From: Pseudomonas sp. NFACC02
GTDB taxonomy: Bacteria > Pseudomonadota > Gammaproteobacteria > Pseudomonadales > Pseudomonadaceae
Length of the DNA stretch: 64,000 bases
Direction: 5' to 3'
Assembly (NCBI RefSeq): GCF_900110765.1
Contig: NZ_FOEO01000021.1
Location: 1 to 64,000, forward strand
Shown here: positions 17,671 through 26,083 of the stretch, in pieces
Numbering within the stretch: position 1 is the first letter of the stretch
How the letters are laid out: each line of letters begins with the position of its first letter
Made by a program: the position numbers and the translations under genes
The notes under the pieces: model-generated
Database searches by the model: none
What the model saw: the letters and a program-made list of their open reading frames with translations, nothing else
What the model was told of the DNA's origin: nothing

Positions 17671-19018
17671 GGGCTTTCTCCTCCGGCAGAACGTATGCGA
17701 CCGCCAGGCGTTCGCGGGTGAAATAGGTGCGTGCGGCCTTCTGGATGTCTTGCGGCGTGACGCTCTGCAGGGCGGCCAGTTCCTGATCGATGAGCCGCCA
17801 GGACAGGCCGACGGTTTCCAGTTCGCCGATGGTGCTGGCCTGACTGGTAATGGAGTCGCGTTCGTAAACCAGGCCGGCGATGACCTGGGCACGCACCCGC
17901 TCGAGTTCTTCCGCAGTGGGCGGCTTGGTTTTCAGCTCATCGAGCAGACGCCAGATACCGGCCTCGGTGTCAGCCAGGGTTTTCTTCTTCTGCTGGTTAG
18001 GTGTGGCGCTGATGGTGAACAGGCTGTCGCCACGGGTGTAGGCGTCGTAGTCCGACGATGCGCCGGTGACCAGTTCTTCGCCACGCTCAAGGCGGGTCGG
18101 GATACGGGCGCTGTAGCCACCGTCAAGCAAGGCGGAGATCAGTCGCAGCGCGTTCACCGACTGAGGGTCGGTGGCCGTGGAAAGGCTCGGCACGTTGAAA
18201 CCGTACATCAGGCTCGGCATCTGCGTCGCGACATGAACGGTGATCTGGCGCAGGCCTGGCTCTGGCAGTTCAAGCGGTTTTTTCGAAGGCGGAACATCGC
18301 GGCGCGGAATCGGCCCGAAGAAACGCTCGGCCAAAGCCTTCACTTCGTCGGGTTTCACGTCACCGACCACCACCAGGGTCGCGTTGTTCGGCACGTACCA
18401 GGACTCATACCAGTGACGCAGCTCTTCGACCTTCATGCGGTCCAGGTCGGCCATCCAGCCGATGGTCGGCGTGTGATAACCGCTGGCAGGGTAGGCGATG
18501 GCCTTGAAGCGCTCGTAGGCTTTGGCGTTGGGCTTGTCGTCCGTGCGCAAACGACGTTCTTCCTTGATGACTTCGATCTCGCGGGCGAACTCTTCCGCAG
18601 GCAGTTTCAACGTCGCCATGCGGTCGGCTTCCAGTTCCAAGGCTACGCTCAAACGGTCACGGGCCAGCACCTGGTAGTAGGCGGTGTAGTCGTCGCTGGT
18701 GAAGGCGTTCTCTTCGGCGCCCAGGTCGCGCAGGATCAGCGACGCTTCACCCGGACCGGCCTTGGAACTGCCTTTGAACATCATGTGCTCAAGCGCGTGG
18801 GAAAGGCCCGTCTGGCCGGGCGTTTCATAGCTGGACCCGACCTTGTACCAGACCTGGGACACCACAACCGGCGCGCGATGGTCTTCGCGCACGACCACCT
18901 TCAGGCCGTTATCCAGCGTGAATTCGGACGTGGGTTGAGGATCGGCGGCGTTGGCTGCAAGGGGCAAACAGAGTGTGCCGAGCAGCAGGCCTGCGGCACA
19001 GCGGGCGAGAGCATTCAT
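17663..19018 (-). CDS. M16 family zinc metallopeptidase, periplasmic
   Basis: 451-aa pitrilysin-family protease with a signal peptide (about 1-25). The zinc motif HALEH is at residues 74-78, and the further conserved Glu is expected in the ENAFTSDDYTAYY region. It forms a coupled pair with the following zinc-motif-less M16 gene, comparable to two-subunit M16 enzymes. Probable periplasmic peptide degradation; substrate unknown. Confidence 0.9.
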   Translation of the reverse strand: MNALARCAAGLLLGTLCLPLAANAADPQPTSEFTLDNGLKVVVREDHRAPVVVSQVWYKVGSSYETPGQTGLSHALEHMMFKGSSKAGPGEASLILRDLGAEENAFTSDDYTAYYQVLARDRLSVALELEADRMATLKLPAEEFAREIEVIKEERRLRTDDKPNAKAYERFKAIAYPASGYHTPTIGWMADLDRMKVEELRHWYESWYVPNNATLVVVGDVKPDEVKALAERFFGPIPRRDVPPSKKPLELPEPGLRQITVHVATQMPSLMYGFNVPSLSTATDPQSVNALRLISALLDGGYSARIPTRLERGEELVTGASSDYDAYTRGDSLFTISATPNQQKKKTLADTEAGIWRLLDELKTKPPTAEELERVRAQVIAGLVYERDSITSQASTIGELETVGLSWRLIDQELAALQSVTPQDIQKAARTYFTRERLAVAYVLPEEKAHE

Positions 19019-19322
19019 TCGTAATTTGAACCTTCGAGGCGGCCTGCTTGAACTTAGCGTCGGCGGGCGCGGGGGTGTTAGGATAGCGGCCAGTTTGGCT
19101 GCCGACTATGTCTAAGACTCATGCTTGGGAATCGGACTACGATGAAATCCGCCGCTATGGCGCATTTCTGTAGGGATTGCCGGGAGTGTTGAGCGATTGT
19201 CGAATAAAGCGTCGCTCGGCCAACAGATGAACAAGCAGACATAAAAGCAGTCTGTTTCGCATTGACAGAATTTTTCAGAGGCGCCGCTCTGGCGCGTCGC
19301 TACCTTGAGATAGCCGTCCTCC
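19019..19322. other. Divergent intergenic region between the M16 genes and ftsY
   Basis: 304 bases that must hold promoters for both directions. TTGACA occurs at 19262-19267 but no acceptable -10 follows it. A GGCGCCGCTCTGGCGCG imperfect hairpin lies at 19280-19297 in the expected ftsY leader. A 21-codon reading frame at 19108-19173 (MSKTHAWESDYDEIRRYGAFL) is present but has no ribosome site I can defend. Confidence 0.5.
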
Positions 19323-20855
19323 ATGTTTGGTTCCAACGACGACAAGAAGACCCCAGCCCCGGCTGGCGAGAAGAAAGGCCTGTTCGGATGGCTGCGCAAA
19401 AAGCCGCAGGAAACCGTCGCAGAACAGCCAAAAGATTTACCTGCAGCAGCCCCCGAGCCTGTCGTCGAACAGACGCCGGTTGCTGCTGAGTCGCAGATTG
19501 CCCCTGCAATACCTGCCGAGCCCGTGCCAGAGGTCATTACCGCTCACGAGCCCGCGCCGATCGGCGAACCGCCTTCCAGCGAGCCCTGGCTGAGATTGCC
19601 GGTTGCCGAAGAACCGGTCGCATTGACGCCTGAGAGCGAGCCGCACGTGACTCCCGAGATCCCGGCTCACACCGCTTCTCATGTGCAATCTGACGTCGCC
19701 ACCCCGCATTCGCCTGCGCAACCTGCGGTAGTGGACACCACGTCGTTCGAGGTGCCCCCGTCAATCGAGCCGATCCCTGTTGCTTTGCCTGACCCTGTGG
19801 CCGGTGATGATTTGCCCGCGATGTCGCAGTCGTCCCCGATCACGCCGGCTCCGGTCGCCACCCCGGTTGTACCGGTTGTCGAAGCGCCCGCCGCACCGGC
19901 ACCCGTACCCGCCGAGGCGAAACAACCCGGTTTCTTCGCGCGTCTCAAGCAGGGCCTGTCCAAGACCAGCGCCAGCCTGGGCGAAGGCATGGCCAGCCTC
20001 TTTCTGGGCAAGAAAGCCATCGACGACGACATGCTCGATGAACTGGAAACCCGCTTGTTGACGGCTGACGTGGGTGTCGAAGCCACTTCGCTGATCGTGC
20101 GCAACCTGACGCAGAAAGTCGCGCGCAAGCAACTGACCGACAGCGATGCGCTCTACAAGTCGTTGCAAAGCGAGCTGACCGAAATGCTTAAGCCGGTGGA
20201 AGCGCCCCTGGTGATCAAATCCGAGCACAAGCCTTTCGTGATTTTGGTCGTGGGCGTCAACGGTGCGGGCAAGACCACCACCATCGGCAAGCTGGCGAAG
20301 AAACTTCAACTGGAAGGCAAGAAAGTCATGCTGGCGGCGGGAGACACCTTCCGTGCTGCTGCTGTCGAGCAATTGCAGGTCTGGGGCGAGCGCAACAAGA
20401 TCCCGGTCATCGCCCAGCACACTGGTGCCGATTCCGCTTCGGTGATCTTTGACGCCGTGCAGGCCGCCAAGGCGCGGGGCATCGACGTGCTGATTGCCGA
20501 CACTGCCGGTCGTCTGCATACCAAAGACAACCTGATGGAAGAACTGAAAAAGGTTCGCCGCGTGATCGGCAAGCTCGACGAGCAGGCGCCGCACGAAGTG
20601 CTACTGGTGCTCGATGCGGGCACCGGTCAGAACGCGATCAATCAGGCCAAGCAGTTCAACCAGACGGTCCAGTTGACCGGGCTGGCGTTGACCAAGCTCG
20701 ACGGTACCGCCAAAGGCGGCGTGATCTTCGCATTGGCCAAGCAGTTCGGTTTGCCGATTCGCTACGTCGGGGTTGGTGAGGGCATCGACGATCTGCGTAC
20801 TTTCGAGGCTGAACCCTTCGTTCAAGCCCTTTTCGCCGAGCGGGAGCGCACATGA
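19323..20855 (+). CDS. ftsY: Signal recognition particle receptor FtsY
   Basis: 510-aa SRP GTPase that docks ribosome-nascent chain complexes at the inner membrane. Residues 1-200 form a long acidic, Pro/Ala-rich A domain. The N domain starts near 205 (GFFARLKQGLSKTSASL). The G domain has GVNGAGKTTT near 310, DTAGRLHTKDNLMEEL near 395 and TKLDGTAKGG near 458. Longer than the shortest FtsY proteins because of the A domain, which varies widely. First gene of ftsYEX; its stop overlaps ftsE by 4 bases. Confidence 0.97.
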   Translation: MFGSNDDKKTPAPAGEKKGLFGWLRKKPQETVAEQPKDLPAAAPEPVVEQTPVAAESQIAPAIPAEPVPEVITAHEPAPIGEPPSSEPWLRLPVAEEPVALTPESEPHVTPEIPAHTASHVQSDVATPHSPAQPAVVDTTSFEVPPSIEPIPVALPDPVAGDDLPAMSQSSPITPAPVATPVVPVVEAPAAPAPVPAEAKQPGFFARLKQGLSKTSASLGEGMASLFLGKKAIDDDMLDELETRLLTADVGVEATSLIVRNLTQKVARKQLTDSDALYKSLQSELTEMLKPVEAPLVIKSEHKPFVILVVGVNGAGKTTTIGKLAKKLQLEGKKVMLAAGDTFRAAAVEQLQVWGERNKIPVIAQHTGADSASVIFDAVQAAKARGIDVLIADTAGRLHTKDNLMEELKKVRRVIGKLDEQAPHEVLLVLDAGTGQNAINQAKQFNQTVQLTGLALTKLDGTAKGGVIFALAKQFGLPIRYVGVGEGIDDLRTFEAEPFVQALFAERERT

Positions 20856-21523
20856 TTCGTTTCGAACAGGTCGGTAAACGCTATCCGAACGGACACGTCG
20901 GCTTGCATGAGCTGAGCTTTCGAGTGCGTCGTGGCGAGTTTCTGTTCGTGACCGGTCACTCGGGTGCCGGTAAAAGTACCTTGCTCCGTCTGTTGCTGGC
21001 GATGGAGCGCCCGACCACCGGCAAGCTGCTGCTGGCCGGGCAGGACCTGGGCCAGATCAGCACGGCTCAGATTCCGTTTCTGCGTCGACAGATCGGTGTA
21101 GTGTTCCAGAACCATCAGTTGCTGTTCGATCGCACGGTGTTCAATAACGTCGCGTTGCCGTTGCAGATTCTTGGTCTGTCCAAGCCGGAAGTGACCAAGC
21201 GCGTCGACTCTGCGCTAGAGCGCGTGGCGCTGTCGGACAAAGCCGAGCTGTACCCCGGTGACTTGTCCACAGGGCAACAGCAGCGCGTGGGTATCGCCCG
21301 CGCCATCGTCCATCGCCCGGCCTTGCTCCTGGCGGATGAACCGACGGGTAACCTCGATCCACGCTTGGCGGCAGAAATCATGGGCGTATTCGAAGACATC
21401 AACCGTCTGGGCACCAGCGTACTGATCGCCAGTCACGACCTGGCCCTGATCGCGCGTATGCGCCATCGCATGTTGACGCTGCAACGCGGTCGACTGATCG
21501 GTGATGGGGAGGCTGGCGTATGA
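20852..21523 (+). CDS. ftsE: Cell division ATP-binding protein FtsE
   Basis: 223-aa ABC ATPase. Walker A GHSGAGKST is near residues 36-44, the signature LSTGQQQRVGIAR near 139-151 and Walker B LLLADEPTGNLD near 158-169. With FtsX it regulates peptidoglycan hydrolases at the septum. It overlaps both neighbours by 4 bases. Confidence 0.97.
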   Translation: MIRFEQVGKRYPNGHVGLHELSFRVRRGEFLFVTGHSGAGKSTLLRLLLAMERPTTGKLLLAGQDLGQISTAQIPFLRRQIGVVFQNHQLLFDRTVFNNVALPLQILGLSKPEVTKRVDSALERVALSDKAELYPGDLSTGQQQRVGIARAIVHRPALLLADEPTGNLDPRLAAEIMGVFEDINRLGTSVLIASHDLALIARMRHRMLTLQRGRLIGDGEAGV

Positions 21524-22545
21524 GTGCCACTCGCAGCCCCAAGGTGTCTGAGCGCGTTGCGCCAAAGGCAGCCCAGCCTGGCCCGCAGAAGAAAAAGAAG
21601 CACGATGACGACGACGGCCCAAGTTTTGGCATGTTGTTCAATGCCTGGGTCGAGGCTCATCGCTCCAGTCTGCTGGACAGTCTTCGCCGTCTGGGCAAAC
21701 AGCCAATAGGCAGCTTTTTTACCTGCCTGGTCATGGCTGTGGCGCTGAGTCTGCCCATGGGCCTGTCGTTATTGCTGAGCAACGTCGAACGGTTGGGTGG
21801 CTCGTGGCAGCGTGCGGCGCAAATCTCGCTGTATCTGCAACTGGATGCTTCACCCAGCGAGGGCGAAGGACTGGTCACGCAGATCAAAGGAATGCCCGGC
21901 GTCGCCGAAGCGGAGTACATTAGCCGCGATCAGGCGCTGGGCGAGTTCCAGCAGCAATCCGGTCTGGGCGAAGCGCTCAAGGAGTTGCCTGAAAACCCGC
22001 TGCCGGGCGTTGTGCTTGTCACGCCACAAGAGGTTGACAAAGCGGCGCTGGAGGCGTTACGTACACGTCTCGCTGAATTGCCGAAGGTGCAGCAGGCTCA
22101 GCTGGATCTGGTCTGGGTCGAGCGTCTGGCAGCGATCCTCAAACTGGGTGATCGCTTCGTGTTCGGGTTGACGGTGTTGTTGGTGGTCGCGCTTTTGCTG
22201 GTCATCGGCAATACCATCCGTCTGCACATTGAGAACCGTCGTACCGAAATTGAAGTCATCAAACTGGTAGGCGGCACTGACAGCTACGTGCGCAGACCCT
22301 TCCTTTATATGGGAGCGCTGTACGGGTTCGGCGCGGGGATTCTCTCGTGGGGCGTACTGGCGTTTGGTCTGGACTGGCTCAACGAAGCCGTGGTCCGGCT
22401 TGCGGGGCTGTACGGTAGCAATTTCTCCCTGGCGGGCGTGCCCATGGCCGATGGTCTATCACTCTTGCTAGGGGCGGTGTTGTTGGGGTATATCGGTGCG
22501 TGGATTGCCGTCGCACGCCATTTGAGAGAGCTGGCACCTCGTTGA
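21520..22545 (+). CDS. ftsX: Cell division protein FtsX
   Basis: 341-aa inner-membrane component of the FtsEX complex. It has a basic cytoplasmic N-terminus (KKKKHDDDD), a first membrane helix near residues 70-90, a periplasmic domain near 95-205 and three further helices near 215-340, which is the usual FtsX topology. Confidence 0.95.
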   Translation: MSATRSPKVSERVAPKAAQPGPQKKKKHDDDDGPSFGMLFNAWVEAHRSSLLDSLRRLGKQPIGSFFTCLVMAVALSLPMGLSLLLSNVERLGGSWQRAAQISLYLQLDASPSEGEGLVTQIKGMPGVAEAEYISRDQALGEFQQQSGLGEALKELPENPLPGVVLVTPQEVDKAALEALRTRLAELPKVQQAQLDLVWVERLAAILKLGDRFVFGLTVLLVVALLLVIGNTIRLHIENRRTEIEVIKLVGGTDSYVRRPFLYMGALYGFGAGILSWGVLAFGLDWLNEAVVRLAGLYGSNFSLAGVPMADGLSLLLGAVLLGYIGAWIAVARHLRELAPR

Positions 22546-22592
22546 GTTTTAATGTTCAGGTAATGTTTGTAGCGTAAATTTTGTTTCATCTA

Positions 22593-22621
22593 TTGACTTT
22601 TCAGCTAAGGGAACTTGTATA
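22593..22621 (+). promoter_or_regulatory. Sigma-70-like promoter of rpoH
   Basis: TTGACT at 22593-22598 and TGTATA at 22616-22621, with 17 bases between them, about 65 bases before the rpoH start. The 139-base gap after ftsX is more AT-rich than its surroundings. rpoH is normally transcribed from several promoters in gammaproteobacteria; only this one is readable by eye. Confidence 0.5.
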
Positions 22622-22684
22622 GCGGTTCCCGGTCAATCTTTGCAGTGCTGAACTGCACGAGTCATGTGTCGGAGGTTTTTTCGT

Positions 22685-23539
22685 ATGACCAATTCTTTGC
22701 AACCTGCTTATGCCTTGGTTCCGGGTGCAAACCTGGAAGCCTATGTGCACACGGTGAACAGCATTCCGTTGCTGACGCCCGAGCAGGAGCGTGAACTGGC
22801 CGAGAGTCTCTATTACGAGCAGGATTTAGGGGCGGCTCGGCAGATGGTGCTCGCCCACCTGCGTTTTGTCGTGCACATCGCACGCAGTTATTCCGGTTAT
22901 GGACTGGCTCAGGCTGACCTGATCCAGGAAGGTAACGTCGGCCTCATGAAGGCCGTGAAGCGTTTCAACCCAGAGATGGGCGTGCGTCTGGTGTCGTTCG
23001 CCGTACACTGGATCAAGGCCGAGATTCACGAGTTCATCCTGCGCAACTGGCGGATCGTGAAAGTCGCGACCACCAAGGCTCAGCGCAAGCTGTTCTTCAA
23101 TCTGCGCAGCCAGAAGAAGCGTCTGGCGTGGCTGAACAACGAGGAAGTGCATCGCGTGGCCGAAAGCCTCGGTGTTGAGCCTCGTGAAGTGCGTGAAATG
23201 GAAAGCCGTCTGACCGGTCACGACATGGCGTTTGATCCGGCTGCAGAAGCAGACGATGACAGCGCGTTCCAGTCGCCGGCCAACTACCTGGAAGACCATC
23301 GTTACGATCCGGCACGTCAGCTGGAGGATTCCGACTGGACCGACAGTTCGACTGCCAACCTGCACGAAGCGCTGAACGTGCTCGACGAACGCAGCCGTGA
23401 CATCCTCTACCAGCGCTGGTTGGCGGAAGAGAAAGCCACGCTCCATGACCTGGCGGAGAAATACAAAGTGTCCGCCGAGCGTATTCGCCAGCTCGAAAAG
23501 AGCGCGATGAACAAGCTCAAGCTGTCGATTGCTGCCTAA
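22685..23539 (+). CDS. rpoH: RNA polymerase sigma-32 factor RpoH
   Basis: 284-aa heat-shock sigma factor. Region 2 includes HLRFVVHIARSYSGYGLAQADLIQEGN (near residues 52-78) and SFAVHWIKAEIHEFILRNWRIVK. The RpoH box-like segment QRKLFFNLRSQKKRL lies near 135-149. Region 4 helix-turn-helix is near 245-280 (TLHDLAEKYKVSAERIRQLEKSAMNKLK). The ATG at 22685 follows a CGGAGG site; the in-frame start seven codons earlier lies before that site. Directs transcription of chaperones and proteases. Confidence 0.97.
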   Translation: MTNSLQPAYALVPGANLEAYVHTVNSIPLLTPEQERELAESLYYEQDLGAARQMVLAHLRFVVHIARSYSGYGLAQADLIQEGNVGLMKAVKRFNPEMGVRLVSFAVHWIKAEIHEFILRNWRIVKVATTKAQRKLFFNLRSQKKRLAWLNNEEVHRVAESLGVEPREVREMESRLTGHDMAFDPAAEADDDSAFQSPANYLEDHRYDPARQLEDSDWTDSSTANLHEALNVLDERSRDILYQRWLAEEKATLHDLAEKYKVSAERIRQLEKSAMNKLKLSIAA

Positions 23540-23556
23540 GCGCCAAGCGCTGAAAT

Positions 23557-23592
23557 GAAAAACGCCCCGAGATGATCGGGGCGTTTTTGTTT
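23557..23592 (+). terminator. Rho-independent terminator of rpoH
   Basis: A GC stem AACGCCCCGA / TCGGGGCGTT with a short GATGA-type loop, an A-run before and a T-run after it, starting 17 bases beyond the rpoH stop. The A and T flanks would let it work in both directions between the convergent rpoH and mtgA genes. Confidence 0.9.
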
Positions 23593-23613
23593 TCATGCTG
23601 CGGGGCCATTCAG

Positions 23614-23702
23614 TGTAGGAGCGCGCTTGCCCGCGATTGCATCTCATCAGCCGCTATGTACGTGTCAGGCAGACCGCCATCGCGGGCAAGCGCGCTCCTA
23701 CA
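23614..23702. repeat. REPIN-like inverted REP pair (GCGCGCTTGCCCGCG type)
   Basis: Perfect 24-base inverted arms beginning TGTAGGAGCGCGCTTGCCCG, separated by about 41 unrelated bases; total 89 bases. Same type and length as the elements at 35499 and 38837, whose loops differ. Located between the convergent rpoH and mtgA genes. Confidence 0.9.
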
Positions 23703-23723
23703 GTCCGATGTTGTCGCTGATCA

Positions 23724-24434
23724 TCACCACTTACGGCTGTGATTCAACTCCACCAGATACTCATCCCCGCCCAACTGGCGCATCTGCTGACGAATCCATC
23801 CAGCGCGCCGCGAGACATAGCTGCTGGGATTGCTGGCGCTCCACTCGCGCGGATTGGGCAGCACGGCGGCCAGATAGCTGGCCTGTTGCATCGAGAGCTG
23901 GTTGGCATTGACGTGGAAGTGATGCTGCGCGGCCGCCTGGGCGCCGAATACCCCGTCGTCCCATTCGACGCTGTTGAGGTAGACCTCAAGGATCCGTTGC
24001 TTGGACCAGAACACCTCGATGAGCGCGGTGAACCACGCCTCCAGACCTTTGCGCAGATAGCTGCGGCCGGACCACAGGAACAGGTTCTTGGAGACTTGCT
24101 GGCTCAGGGTGCTGGCGCCCCGGATGGAACCGCCACGCTCATTGTGAACCAGTGCGGCCTGGATGGCGTCGATATCGAAACCCCAATGCTCGGCGAACTT
24201 CTGGTCTTCGCCGGCAATGACCGCGACTTTCAGGTCGTCGGAGATTTTCTCCCATGGCTCCCAGTCGCGCTGCAGATCAATGGGTTGGCCGTTGAACCAG
24301 GATTCGACCTTGCGCTCCACCATCAACGCCGTGAACGGCGGAGGGACCCAGCGGAAGATCAAAACCAGTACGACACTTGCCGCTGCGAACCAGAGCAGGC
24401 CTTTAGCGACACGACGAAGGAGGAAACGCAGCAT
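23724..24434 (-). CDS. mtgA: Monofunctional biosynthetic peptidoglycan transglycosylase MtgA
   Basis: 236-aa GT51 glycosyltransferase that polymerises lipid II. A single N-terminal membrane anchor covers about residues 8-30. The catalytic EDQKFAEHWGFD motif is near 79-90, and RGASTLSQQVSKNLFLW near 108-124 is the second GT51 motif. No transpeptidase domain follows. The start MLRFLLRR was chosen as the normal family start; the longer frame adds 41 unlikely residues. Diverges from the DUF423 gene. Confidence 0.94.
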   Translation of the reverse strand: MLRFLLRRVAKGLLWFAAASVVLVLIFRWVPPPFTALMVERKVESWFNGQPIDLQRDWEPWEKISDDLKVAVIAGEDQKFAEHWGFDIDAIQAALVHNERGGSIRGASTLSQQVSKNLFLWSGRSYLRKGLEAWFTALIEVFWSKQRILEVYLNSVEWDDGVFGAQAAAQHHFHVNANQLSMQQASYLAAVLPNPREWSASNPSSYVSRRAGWIRQQMRQLGGDEYLVELNHSRKW

Positions 24435-24513
24435 AGAGATGGCTTGGCCGAACCCGTTGAGCGGGCCATTATACAGACCACGCGCCATTGGACGACTTTG
24501 CCTGGAGTTGCAT

Positions 24514-24897
24514 ATGTTACGAACGTTTCTGATGTTGGCCGCATTCTTTGGATTCACTGGCGTCGCGTTGGGGGCTTTTGCGGCTCACGCCCTTAAAAAT
24601 CGACTCAGCCCCGAGTACCTGGCGATCTTCCATACCGGGGTGCTCTACCAATTGATTCATGCGTTGGCGATCTTCGGCGTTGCCCTGCTGGCAATGCAGA
24701 TTCAGGGGCGACTGGTCGCCTATGCGGGAGTCGCGTTCACGCTCGGCATCATCCTATTCTCTGGCAGCCTTTATCTGCTGACGCTGACCGGCGTGAGCAA
24801 ACTGGGCATTATCACGCCCATTGGCGGACTGTGCTTTTTGATAGGCTGGTTCATTCTCGGCTGGACGGCCTGGCGTCTGGGCATGGACACCCTGTAA
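24514..24897 (+). CDS. DUF423 family membrane protein
   Basis: 127-aa inner-membrane protein with four hydrophobic helices and the typical DUF423/YgdD start (GFTGVALGAFAAHALKNRLSP). Function unknown. The ATG at 24514 follows GGAG at a spacing of 7 bases. Confidence 0.88.
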   Translation: MLRTFLMLAAFFGFTGVALGAFAAHALKNRLSPEYLAIFHTGVLYQLIHALAIFGVALLAMQIQGRLVAYAGVAFTLGIILFSGSLYLLTLTGVSKLGIITPIGGLCFLIGWFILGWTAWRLGMDTL

Positions 24898-24942
24898 GCC
24901 TGACCCGCAGGTCCGGGTTGAGACGAATGGCGTGCCTTTGCC

Positions 24943-24971
24943 TTGGTCATCCCGGCTGATCGGGCTAGAAT
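24943..24971 (+). promoter_or_regulatory. Sigma-70-like promoter of thiS
   Basis: TTGGTC at 24943-24948 and TAGAAT at 24966-24971 with 17-base spacing, about 32 bases before the thiS start. No thiamine pyrophosphate riboswitch elements are visible in this short leader. Confidence 0.5.
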
Positions 24972-25003
24972 GCTCGCCCCCTAAAATGATGGCTGCCCTT
25001 CGC

Positions 25004-25204
25004 ATGCGCATTCAATTGAACGGTGAATCCTTTGAACTGCCCGACGGCGCGACCGTTGCGGCATTGCTGACCCGCCTGGACCTGGTCGGGCGTCGAATCG
25101 CGGTCGAGCTCAATCTGGATATCGTCCCGCGCAGCCAGCACGAAGCCACCACGCTGAACGAAGGCGATCAGGTCGAAGTGGTGCATGCCATCGGCGGCGG
25201 CTAG
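25004..25204 (+). CDS. thiS: Thiamine biosynthesis sulfur carrier protein ThiS
   Basis: 66-aa ubiquitin-fold sulfur carrier ending in the Gly-Gly tail (HAIGGG) that is adenylated and thiocarboxylated. It delivers sulfur to ThiG for thiazole formation. The ATG at 25004 starts MRIQLNGESFEL as in the family. Followed by thiG after 74 bases. Confidence 0.93.
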   Translation: MRIQLNGESFELPDGATVAALLTRLDLVGRRIAVELNLDIVPRSQHEATTLNEGDQVEVVHAIGGG

Positions 25205-25278
25205 TCGCTCATAACCGACGGCACCACGCCCCGCCCCAGAAAGCACTGCAAGAACCTCAACCGTAAAGAGGATTTCCG

Positions 25279-26073
25279 ATGAGCAATGTTCGTAACGACA
25301 AGCCGTTCACAGTGGCGGGTCGTACTTTCCAGTCGCGCCTGTTGGTCGGCACTGGCAAGTACAAGGATATGGAAGAAACCCGTCTGGCGATTGAAGCCTC
25401 GGGTGCCGAGATCGTCACCGTTGCGGTGCGCCGGACCAACCTGGGTCAGAACCCGGGCGAACCGAACCTGCTCGACGTGCTGCCGCCGGACCGTTACACC
25501 ATCCTGCCCAACACCGCTGGTTGCTACGACGCCATTGAGGCCGTACGCACCTGCCGTCTGGCCCGCGAGCTGCTCGACGGTCACAACCTGGTCAAGCTGG
25601 AAGTCCTGGCGGACCAGAAGACTCTGTTCCCCAACGTCATCGAAACCCTCAAGGCCGCTGAAACGCTGGTCAAGGACGGCTTCGACGTGATGGTCTATAC
25701 CAGCGATGACCCGATCATCGCTCGCCAGTTGGCAGAAATCGGCTGTTGCGCGGTCATGCCGCTGGCCGGTCTCATCGGCACCGGCCTGGGGATCTGCAAT
25801 CCTTACAACCTGCAGATCATCCTCGAAGAATCTAAAGTCCCGGTGCTGGTCGATGCCGGTGTCGGCACAGCTTCCGATGCCACCATCGCGATGGAACTGG
25901 GCTGCGAAGCGGTGCTGATGAACTCGGCCATCGCTCATGCGCAACAGCCGGTGCTGATGGCCGAAGCCATGAAACACGCTATTCTGGCAGGCCGTATGGC
26001 TTACCTGGCTGGCCGTATGCCGAAAAAACTCTATGCCAGCGCGTCCTCGCCGCTGGATGGTCTGATCAAGTAA
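25279..26073 (+). CDS. thiG: Thiazole synthase ThiG
   Basis: 264-aa TIM-barrel enzyme that forms the thiazole phosphate of thiamine from 1-deoxyxylulose 5-phosphate, dehydroglycine and ThiS thiocarboxylate. The Schiff-base Lys is in LVKLEVLAD near residue 100. The phosphate-binding motifs PLAGLIGTGLGI and VDAGVGTASDA are present. Standard length. Confidence 0.97.
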   Translation: MSNVRNDKPFTVAGRTFQSRLLVGTGKYKDMEETRLAIEASGAEIVTVAVRRTNLGQNPGEPNLLDVLPPDRYTILPNTAGCYDAIEAVRTCRLARELLDGHNLVKLEVLADQKTLFPNVIETLKAAETLVKDGFDVMVYTSDDPIIARQLAEIGCCAVMPLAGLIGTGLGICNPYNLQIILEESKVPVLVDAGVGTASDATIAMELGCEAVLMNSAIAHAQQPVLMAEAMKHAILAGRMAYLAGRMPKKLYASASSPLDGLIK

Positions 26074-26083
26074 GAGCCTGTTG

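Noticed and set aside
17468..19024. Long plus-strand frame opposite the M16 genes
   Set aside because: Shadow of two clearly coding M16 genes with motifs on the other strand.
19108..19173. A 21-codon reading frame (MSKTHAWESDYDEIRRYGAFL) before ftsY
   Set aside because: No Shine-Dalgarno site or recognisable family; such short frames are expected by chance. Kept only as a note in the intergenic entry.
19262..19290. TTGACA as an ftsY -35 element
   Set aside because: No acceptable -10 at 16-18 bases downstream; the region is a GC hairpin instead.
24163..24513. Upstream extension of the DUF423 frame
   Set aside because: It runs antisense through mtgA; the family start and a GGAG site are at 24514.
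25205..25278. Thiamine riboswitch near thiSG
   Set aside because: Neither the thiS leader nor the thiS-thiG gap shows the conserved CUGAGA and GGGxxC-type blocks of the thi box.
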